Of a stretch of 30,974 nucleotides of DNA, positions 20,908-26,917 are shown in pieces. Position 1 is the first letter of the stretch; each line of letters begins with the position of its first letter. The translations under genes were made by a program, and so were the position numbers. The notes beneath the pieces are model-generated. The model searched no databases. It saw nothing but the letters and a program-made list of their open reading frames with translations, and was not told the origin of the DNA. Location: IMG/VR virus record IMGVR_UViG_3300030419_005252, positions 1 to 30,974 of that record, one strand, 5' to 3'. The stretch is from a virus.

Positions 20908-23031
20908 ATGGAAGGAACCTCACTTTTTAATCCTGGATTTATAGGCGGCAGTTTTATATGGTGGATTGGCCAGGTTGCTGATGATTCTTCATGGAGAATA
21001 AATCTTTCAGAGAAACAATTTGAGGATCCAAAAGCTGGGGTTCCTGGTTGGGGGTATCGATATAAGGTACGTATTATAGGTCATCATGATAAAGATGAGG
21101 CGATCATACAATCTGATCAACTCCCTTGGGCTCAATGTATGTACCCAGTTTGGGGTGGTGGTCAAGGTGCTACTTACATGACTCCAGGAATTAAACAAGG
21201 AATGTTTGTTTTTGGTTTCTTTATGGATGGCCAGGACATGCAGGTTCCTGTTATTATGGGTGTGCTTGGTAATAATGCTAAGACAAAGTTGGAGAGGAAG
21301 ACTGGAACAGAAGATTCTGGTGAGAACTTTACTCCACAAAGTTTTTATTCTAAGAATGAAGATGAAGAACCAAATGAACAGAAGAAACTTAAGGATGCTA
21401 ATTTAGCAACTAAAAATAGTAATCTATCACAAGAATCAACTGATGCAGTTCATCAAAGAACAGCAGCAGACAAGAAGAAAGATGTAATATTGGATAGAAA
21501 ACATGCATTAGCATGTCCAGATCCAGATAGACAATCCGATATAAAAAATATTAATACAGTAGTAGAGACTCTTGGTGAGAAGATACAATCTTTTACTGAG
21601 GCACAAAAATCTCTTGAAGGTGCAGGAGGATTACCTATTGTTCAATCTAATAAAGATATTAATGCAGCTATTGAGGAATCTTCAAAAGAAATATCAAAAT
21701 ATATGAAAGGTATTATGGGTCAGGTGCAGCAGTTTACGACGAATGAATTTAATGAAAAGTCTATGCCTATGCTGAATCTTGCAGTCCCTTCATATAAAAA
21801 TAAAATAATGGAGGATCAGATTGCTGGATTGGAGAAACTTGCTTGTATGTTTAATGGTCTTGCTGGTTCTGGTCTAGCTGCATTAATTGCTGCAGCATTG
21901 AAGAATGCTTTTAAGAGAAAGAAGAAACAATCACAACAAAATGCTGCTAATGTAGCTGCAGCACAAGCACCTGTTGGAGTTCCTGCAGAACAGGCTGTAG
22001 CACCTGTACCTGAACTTGATAGTCCAGGTTCTGAGTTTGCTCCACCGTTACCACAGGATGGATATTATTCACCAACTCCTCTTTGTTCTACTGAAGAATT
22101 GGTTGGTGAGATATTAGGGGAGAATATTAATACTATTATGACTGGATTTGATGATGCTTTACTTCCTATGGTTCTTACAACGAATGAGTCTTTAGGTGGG
22201 AGTTCAACGGAGTCTGGTTCAGGGGGAGAATCATTTCTTGCGACAGATATTAATGAGGATAATGTTCTTGCATCATTAGATTCTGGTCATCTTGTTACTC
22301 AGATGTCATCTAATATCGCAGATGGTTCTGGGGTTCCTAATAATATAATTGGAAATATAACTAATTCATTTATAACTGGGGATTATTCTACAGGATTAAC
22401 AAATCTTTTCTTCCTTGCTGGAAAGGATACTGCTACATATCAAGGTGCAGTTGCTGATGTTGTTGAGATGCTTAAGAAGGGTGATATTATTGGTGGATTT
22501 GGTGCTGCTGCTGGTATATTGGGTGCTAGTCAAGGTTTAATGAGTGGTAGTGGTATGGTTTTTGATGCTATTGCTTCAGGGAATACATCTGAACTTGTTA
22601 ATAGAGTTGGAGAACTTGCATCAGGATATCCTAATATTTTAAATTCAATTTTAGGTAAAGGATCATCTCTTGCTGGTCCAATGACTGGAGGTGGTATTGG
22701 TGCATTGGGTGGAATGAATTTTGATATTGCAGCAGCTATGGGATTTGTTAAGACAATTACAAAGTCTTATGATTGTGATCCACCACCAATATGTTCACCA
22801 AATGATACTCATACTATGCAGGGTGGGGGTCAGTCAGCTGATCAACCAAGTAATGCTACTGCTGCACAGGCAGCAGAAAAAACTGCTGATAATCGAAGAA
22901 GATATAGTAGTGGTAGAACTAGTATGTCTAGTGCAGAGAAGAAGTCCTTGATGGATGTGAGTAGACCAATTAAACGTAAGTTTAAGTTACCTGCATCTAG
23001 GAAATCTGATTTAAATTCTAATATAGCGTAG
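20908..23031 (+). CDS. 5: baseplate hub protein with gp5 OB-fold, 707 aa
   Basis: Residues 12-125 match the gp5 N-terminal OB domain: FIGGSFIWWIGQV, RYKVRIIGHH, LPWAQCMYPVW, KQGMFVFGFFMDG, PVIMGVLGNN. In T4 gp5 this domain is followed by a lysozyme and a beta-helix. Here I find no T4-lysozyme-like motif; instead come Asn/Gln-rich, helical and Ala/Gly-rich parts (with hydrophobic FGAAAGILGASQGLM), then a Cys-rich DCDPPPICSPNDT and a basic end. The spike-like beta-helix seems to be in a separate gene at 24058. So it is a gp5-type hub protein with rearranged domains. Confidence 0.8.
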   Translation: MEGTSLFNPGFIGGSFIWWIGQVADDSSWRINLSEKQFEDPKAGVPGWGYRYKVRIIGHHDKDEAIIQSDQLPWAQCMYPVWGGGQGATYMTPGIKQGMFVFGFFMDGQDMQVPVIMGVLGNNAKTKLERKTGTEDSGENFTPQSFYSKNEDEEPNEQKKLKDANLATKNSNLSQESTDAVHQRTAADKKKDVILDRKHALACPDPDRQSDIKNINTVVETLGEKIQSFTEAQKSLEGAGGLPIVQSNKDINAAIEESSKEISKYMKGIMGQVQQFTTNEFNEKSMPMLNLAVPSYKNKIMEDQIAGLEKLACMFNGLAGSGLAALIAAALKNAFKRKKKQSQQNAANVAAAQAPVGVPAEQAVAPVPELDSPGSEFAPPLPQDGYYSPTPLCSTEELVGEILGENINTIMTGFDDALLPMVLTTNESLGGSSTESGSGGESFLATDINEDNVLASLDSGHLVTQMSSNIADGSGVPNNIIGNITNSFITGDYSTGLTNLFFLAGKDTATYQGAVADVVEMLKKGDIIGGFGAAAGILGASQGLMSGSGMVFDAIASGNTSELVNRVGELASGYPNILNSILGKGSSLAGPMTGGGIGALGGMNFDIAAAMGFVKTITKSYDCDPPPICSPNDTHTMQGGGQSADQPSNATAAQAAEKTADNRRRYSSGRTSMSSAEKKSLMDVSRPIKRKFKLPASRKSDLNSNIA

Positions 23032-23042
23032 AGGATATAGTA

Positions 23043-24047
23043 ATGCCAATAACACCAACTGCCTTTGAAAATATTAAGTTAGGATATATCCATGAAGATG
23101 ATGGATATGTTAAAGGACTTTCTGTTGCAGAAGCAAATGACTATGCAGAGTTATATCCAGATACTCAGTTTATTTTTATTGATGGTGATGGAGAAGTTAG
23201 ATTCTTGGATATTAGTGGAGTAAATCAACTTACACCGAAAGATTTATTAAGGTCAGATCAATGTGATACCTCAGATAAACCCTGTGGTCCTCCAGTTCTT
23301 AAGTTTTTTGGTGGGCATGGTGTAGGAGCAAAAGCAAATCCAGTTGTAGATGTTCATGGTAATTTGATTGCTGTTGATCTTGTTGATGGTGGTTTTGGGT
23401 ATACATCTCCTCCACAAGTACAAGTAATTGATCCTTGTAAAAATGGAAGTGGTGCTGTACTTCAAACTATATTAGGTACTGGTAATTTAACTGGTGTTGT
23501 TGTAAAAGTTATTGTTTTTGATAGTGGAAATGGTGGATACCTTCCTCCAGCAGCAACTACTACTACATATCCTGCTCTTCTTACTATTACTGATGTAGTA
23601 GTAAAGGATCCTGGTATTGGATATAATTGTGGTGTAGATAAGTTGACTGTTACTCCAAGTAATGGTACAGTATTATCTTATAAGTGTGATCCTTTTGGGA
23701 AGATTAAAAAGGTAACTGTTACTAAAGGAGGTAATTTCACCGAACTTCCACGAATAACTATGGACACTGAGACTGGTTTCAATGCTAAGTTTACTCCTGT
23801 CTTTGATATTATTCGTGATCCTGAACCACAGACATCAAGATCGTTTACTCAAGAGGAACTTATTCAGGTCTATGATTTAGTTGGTTTAAATCATAATGGA
23901 TATGTTGGTGGAAAAGAATATTATGGTAATGTTTATTTCATTGATGGTATAAAGTATGCAGGTACTGATTCCAATAATGGAACTGATGTTAGAGTGTATG
24001 ATACCAGGGAAGAGAGTAGTCTTGCTCCTACAGATCAACTCCAATAA
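23043..24047 (+). CDS. virion structural protein with beta repeats, 334 aa
   Basis: Three related beta units are visible: NLIAVDLVDGGFGYTSPPQVQ, VVVKDPGIGYNCGVDKLTV and KKVTVTKGGNFTELPRITM, each with a strand, a Gly turn and a strand. The N-terminus (TAFENIKLGYIHEDDGYVKG) and the C-terminus (YYGNVYFIDGIKYAGTDSN) are other folded parts. It lies between the OB-fold hub and the beta-helix gene, so it is probably a tail/baseplate component. The repeat type is common in cyanophage virion proteins. It has ribosome-binding site AGAGG at 23029-23033. Confidence 0.75.
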   Translation: MPITPTAFENIKLGYIHEDDGYVKGLSVAEANDYAELYPDTQFIFIDGDGEVRFLDISGVNQLTPKDLLRSDQCDTSDKPCGPPVLKFFGGHGVGAKANPVVDVHGNLIAVDLVDGGFGYTSPPQVQVIDPCKNGSGAVLQTILGTGNLTGVVVKVIVFDSGNGGYLPPAATTTTYPALLTITDVVVKDPGIGYNCGVDKLTVTPSNGTVLSYKCDPFGKIKKVTVTKGGNFTELPRITMDTETGFNAKFTPVFDIIRDPEPQTSRSFTQEELIQVYDLVGLNHNGYVGGKEYYGNVYFIDGIKYAGTDSNNGTDVRVYDTREESSLAPTDQLQ

Positions 24048-24057
24048 ATATTGAACT

Positions 24058-24645
24058 ATGACTAAGAAAGTTAATTTTTGGACACAAGTAATAAGCACCA
24101 TGAATGGTCTCATTCAGTTTGGTGCTATAAGTCCTAAGGAAGATGTTACTTCTAGTTTTGAAATCAAAGCTATGGATGGTAGACATTTCTTCTGTATGGA
24201 AGAGGATGGTGAACGTGAAGGATGGACTACTATGAATTGTCCTGGTGCAATGGTAGTTCATACTGGAGAGGACTTAGTTAAACCACCAGCAGAAGGTGAA
24301 GAACCATCACCTGGAATCTGTGAGAAAGAATCCTTTGTAGTTGTTGCTGAAAATGGGGACATCCAATTGAAAGCAGCTAATGGAAGAATTCGTATTGAAG
24401 GGAATGATATTGAGTTTGTTGCAACAGGTAACGCTCCTCATGGTGTTTTCTGGGCAAAGGCAAATGAAACCATTAAACTTGACTCAAAGAATATTACAAT
24501 AGATGGTAAGCAATCAATTAAATTACAATCACCTCTTACTAACATAACTGGTGCTATGACTCAAATATTTTCAGGATTAATTTATGGGGTAACTGCTGCA
24601 ACTGCTGCAAAAGTATTACCTATACCAGGAAAAATGAAACCGTAG
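24058..24645 (+). CDS. beta-helix spike-like baseplate protein, 195 aa
   Basis: Residues about 93-165 show short alternating strands and turns (VVVAENGDIQLKAANGRIRI, EGNDIEFVATG, TIKLDSKNITIDGKQSIKLQ). This is the pattern of the triple-stranded beta-helix at the C-terminus of T4 gp5 and other tail spikes. A short hydrophobic helix ends the protein (MTQIFSGLIYGVTAATAAKV). Since the OB-fold protein at 20908 lacks such a helix, this may be its spike made as a separate subunit. An AATAAATA box overlaps the previous gene's end (24043-24050). Confidence 0.65.
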   Translation: MTKKVNFWTQVISTMNGLIQFGAISPKEDVTSSFEIKAMDGRHFFCMEEDGEREGWTTMNCPGAMVVHTGEDLVKPPAEGEEPSPGICEKESFVVVAENGDIQLKAANGRIRIEGNDIEFVATGNAPHGVFWAKANETIKLDSKNITIDGKQSIKLQSPLTNITGAMTQIFSGLIYGVTAATAAKVLPIPGKMKP

Positions 24646-24654
24646 GAGGATAAG

Positions 24655-25440
24655 ATGGCATTTTCAATGGACGAAACTTGGATCTATGGTGGACAACTTA
24701 TTGTGTCTGCACCATTTATAGTTCCACAGGCTTTGGGAGTAGGACCAGCAAAGATAGATCATTCTGTTTATATTCAGGGACCACTTCAAGTTGGTCAAGC
24801 AGGATCTTACGGTTCTGCTGATGCTACAGTAATGATTGGTCCTAATGGGACTGTTAGTACTCCTGATTCTTTGTATATAAAAGGTAATAAGACTCAAGAA
24901 GGTGATACCTTACAGACTGGTAATAAAGTTCATAACGGTGATAAAACTCATAATGGTAATTTAATTACAAGTAATTTAAAAAGTTGTACTGGTCAAAGTT
25001 GTAGTTGGTCTGGTAGTACAATTAATGTACAAGGATGGAAGGGATTTGATATTCAACATCCCTCTAAGGAAGGTCATAGATTACGACATATATGTTTAGA
25101 AGGCCCAGAAGGTGCGATTTACTATCGTGGAAGGACAAATGAGAAGGTAATTGGATTGCCTTCTTATTGGAAAGATTTGGTTGATCCTGCATCAATTACA
25201 GTAAGTTTAACCCCAATTGGAGCACATCAGGATATTATTGTGAAGAGATGGGATGATGAATTCATATATCTTCAAGCACAAGGGGGATTACCTATTAATT
25301 GCTTTTTCCATGTATTTGGTGAGAGAATTGATGGAGAAAGACTTATTCCAGAATATGAAGGAGAGAGTCCTGAAGATTATCCAGGAGATAATACACAGTA
25401 TTCAATTGCTGGTTACCACTATGATAGGAGGACATTGTAA
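24655..25440 (+). CDS. fibre-like virion protein, 261 aa
   Basis: It has a strong ribosome-binding site (AGGAGG, 24645-24650). Residues 30-130 are strand-rich with repeats like GNKTQEGDTLQTGNKVHNGDKTHNGN. The C-terminal half (GFDIQHPSKEGHRLRHICLEGPEGAIYYRG to FFHVFGERIDGE) resembles a domain that ends several phage tail-fibre proteins. I do not see an S74 chaperone motif. It is likely part of the baseplate rim or a short fibre. Overlaps the next gene by one base. Confidence 0.75.
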   Translation: MAFSMDETWIYGGQLIVSAPFIVPQALGVGPAKIDHSVYIQGPLQVGQAGSYGSADATVMIGPNGTVSTPDSLYIKGNKTQEGDTLQTGNKVHNGDKTHNGNLITSNLKSCTGQSCSWSGSTINVQGWKGFDIQHPSKEGHRLRHICLEGPEGAIYYRGRTNEKVIGLPSYWKDLVDPASITVSLTPIGAHQDIIVKRWDDEFIYLQAQGGLPINCFFHVFGERIDGERLIPEYEGESPEDYPGDNTQYSIAGYHYDRRTL

Positions 25441-25619
25441 TGAAATGGTATAGTTATCTTGATGATTCAACGACTGAAGGAGCAGAAGTTTTAGCAGCTG
25501 CTATTGAGAATAATGTGGGCATTAGTTCGGCTATTAATGGAGTTAAGATTTCTGTAGATGGAGATCAGTTAAAGTTTACTGTTGCGGGAGTTGGATCTAC
25601 CAGCTTGACACTCTCATAA
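25440..25619 (+). CDS. small hypothetical protein, 59 aa
   Basis: The start MKWYSYLDDSTTEGAEVLAA is coupled to the preceding gene by TAATG and has AGGAGG at 25426-25431. The second half is beta-like (INGVKISVDGDQLKFTVAGVG). Real coding is likely because the coupling and ribosome-binding site are good. It looks like a small virion accessory protein. Its last codons contain the -35 box of a promoter. Confidence 0.7.
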   Translation: MKWYSYLDDSTTEGAEVLAAAIENNVGISSAINGVKISVDGDQLKFTVAGVGSTSLTLS

Positions 25620-25633
25620 TATAGTGTTATATT
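25605..25633 (+). promoter_or_regulatory. strong sigma70-type promoter with extended -10
   Basis: TTGACA at 25605-25610 (6/6), spacer 17 nt, TATATT at 25628-25633 (5/6) with TG at 25625-25626 (extended -10). RNA would start near 25640 at a TGTTGAG/CTCAACA palindrome (25639-25654), directly before the structured region. It is an early-type promoter within late structural genes. Confidence 0.78.
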
Positions 25634-25656
25634 GTATTTGTTGAGAGCTCAACATA

Positions 25657-25824
25657 GGGAGTGACTGAATAATCTTTCTGGCAAATGCTGGATAAGGTGA
25701 TGAGACACAGGTGGTGCTGCTCCGAAAGGAGAATCGACTTACCAGTCGGGTCTCAGGCAGAGATGTAAAATTTACTACTGTAGTAATGCCCGTCTCTTGT
25801 TGGTAAACAGGAATCCAACCTCCC
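25657..25824 (+). ncRNA. structured RNA candidate or 5' leader, 168 nt
   Basis: GGGAG (25657-25661) pairs with CTCCC (25820-25824) and closes a domain. Inside are TGAGAC/GTCTCA (25701-25706/25750-25755), enclosing CTCC-GAAA-GGAG (25720-25731) and CGACT-TACC-AGTCG (25735-25748). Then follow AGAGATG/CGTCTCT (25759-25765/25791-25797, one G-U) around TTACTA-CTG-TAGTAA (25772-25786), and GTTGG/CCAAC (25799-25803/25815-25819). TCTGGC/GCTGGA (25677-25682/25687-25692) fits with G-U pairs. TTACCA (25739-25744) is complementary to TGGTAA (25801-25806), a possible pseudoknot or alternative pairing. It may be a riboswitch-like leader of the gene at 25848 or a free RNA. manA and wcaG motifs are known from marine phages, but I cannot assign this to either. 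Confidence 0.65.
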
Positions 25825-25847
25825 ACACAACTATTTTGGAGATTTTT

Positions 25848-26078
25848 ATGGAAGAAAATCTAAGACCTGATCTAGGAGAAGATAATATTGAGTATGAAGA
25901 TGAAGAATATTTAATGAAGTGTGTGGTTGATCCTACAAAGAAAACGTTTTACTTATACTCTAGCGAAGGTGATACAAAGAAGGTAGAGTGTGATGATACT
26001 GAGCAGTTTATGAATGTATTGAAGTTAGTACGTGCTACTTGCCCAGAAGATAGGTTAACTTATACAAATCCTCTTTAG
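25848..26078 (+). CDS. acidic small protein behind structured RNA, 76 aa
   Basis: Ribosome-binding site GGAG (25838-25841) lies 6 nt before ATG 25848, so I do not use the in-frame ATG at 25797 inside the folded region. The first 25 residues are very acidic (ENLRPDLGEDNIEYEDEEY). Then come CVVDPTKKTFYLYSSEGDTKKVEC, like a beta hairpin with two Cys, and a helix with FMNVLKLVRATC. I do not recognise the family. It would be the gene controlled by the upstream RNA. Confidence 0.75.
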   Translation: MEENLRPDLGEDNIEYEDEEYLMKCVVDPTKKTFYLYSSEGDTKKVECDDTEQFMNVLKLVRATCPEDRLTYTNPL

Positions 26079-26108
26079 CCAGGGAAAATCGACTTTTTAT
26101 TCCAAAAA

Positions 26109-26153
26109 AGACGGAAAAAAAACTCAGCAATTTTTTGACTCTATTACTTTTTT
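26109..26153 (+). repeat. intergenic motif, copy 2 (CAGCAA-N10-CTATTACTTTTTT)
   Basis: An A-run, CAGCAA at 26125-26130 and CTATTACTTTTTT at 26141-26153, with the same boxes and spacer as at 8560-8588. TTGACT at 26135-26140 lies in the spacer, but no good -10 follows at 17 nt. An AATAAATA box (26156-26163) follows, close to the next ATG at 26168. Confidence 0.6.
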
Positions 26154-26167
26154 GAAATAAATAAAAT

Positions 26168-26347
26168 ATGGATATTAAACTATGGTACTCTAAACGCATG
26201 AAGCAATGGCGTTGGACATTGCTGGATAAGGAGATGCAAAGACAAGAATCCGGTCAGAGGTATGATCTTCGTGAAGCGATGAATGATATTGCCACTACCG
26301 TAGAGTATATGGTGGAAACTCATAAATATGAGGGACAAAGTGATTAA
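26168..26347 (+). CDS. small conserved-looking protein, 59 aa
   Basis: It starts MDIKLWYSKRMKQWRWTLLD and continues with helical RYDLREAMNDIATTVEYMVE. I know this type of short Trp-rich protein from cyanophages, without function. It has AATAAATA at 26156-26163 upstream and is followed directly by the perfect late box TATAAATA. Confidence 0.78.
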   Translation: MDIKLWYSKRMKQWRWTLLDKEMQRQESGQRYDLREAMNDIATTVEYMVETHKYEGQSD

Positions 26348-26355
26348 TATAAATA
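26348..26355 (+). promoter_or_regulatory. late promoter TATAAATA before fibre genes
   Basis: A perfect match to the T4 late box begins right after the stop codon of the previous gene. RNA would start near 26362 with a 17-nt leader to the ATG at 26379. Confidence 0.7.
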
Positions 26356-26378
26356 TCTAAAAAAGTATGTAAGTACAC

Positions 26379-26891
26379 ATGGGCATCATAATTCAAGGCA
26401 CACAAGATGTCATTAAGGCCGTCGATGGTAGTCTTACTGTTGAAGGAGACTCTAGTAATTACACGGGAATTGTAACTGCTGCAGGTGGATTCAAGGTAGG
26501 AACTGCTATTAGTATCGGTCAATACTCTCCAGGTAATGCAACATTCTCAGGAATTGTTACTGCTGGTAGTTTTGTTGGTGATGGTTCTGAATTGACTGGT
26601 GTTGCTGCTGGTGTCTGGACAGAAGACTCTGTTGGTGTTTCTACAATTAAGGTTGCTGGTATTAATACTACTGGTGCAAAAGGAACTGCTACTGGTGCTG
26701 CTACCTCAGAAGGTGCTGCTCAAGTTCATGGTAACCTTTCTGTATATGATGGTTTTGTAATGACAGATCAGGTAATTGATAAACATCTTACATTACCTGC
26801 AGGAAAGAATGCAATATTAGTAGGTCCTGTACAAGTTGCTTCAGGAATTGGGGTTACTGTGGAAGCAGGATGTACTCTACTTATAGCATAA
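26379..26891 (+). CDS. tail-fibre-like structural protein, 170 aa
   Basis: A strand- and glycine-rich protein with repeats of the kind YTGIVTAAGGFKVGTA, TFSGIVTAGSFVGDGSELTGV, as seen in cyanophage tail-fibre parts. Its C-terminus (LTLPAGKNAILVGPVQVASG, VTVEAGCTLLIA) is a short beta-rich tip seen in several fibre proteins. It follows a perfect late promoter and stands before the long fibre gene. Confidence 0.75.
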   Translation: MGIIIQGTQDVIKAVDGSLTVEGDSSNYTGIVTAAGGFKVGTAISIGQYSPGNATFSGIVTAGSFVGDGSELTGVAAGVWTEDSVGVSTIKVAGINTTGAKGTATGAATSEGAAQVHGNLSVYDGFVMTDQVIDKHLTLPAGKNAILVGPVQVASGIGVTVEAGCTLLIA

Positions 26892-26917
26892 ATACAAAAA
26901 ATAGGATTATCTGATAA

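Noticed and set aside
25639-25654. Terminator at TGTTGAG/CTCAACA
   Set aside because: No T-run follows and the predicted RNA start is at its first bases.
25690-25740. Hammerhead ribozyme core (TGATGA followed by GAAA)
   Set aside because: The box lacks the leading C of CUGAUGA, and GAAA is better explained as the tetraloop of CTCC/GGAG.
25657-25824. tRNA, possibly with an intron
   Set aside because: A GGGAG/CTCCC end stem exists, but no T-arm consensus (GGTTCGA), no proper anticodon arm and no acceptor-type length can be formed.
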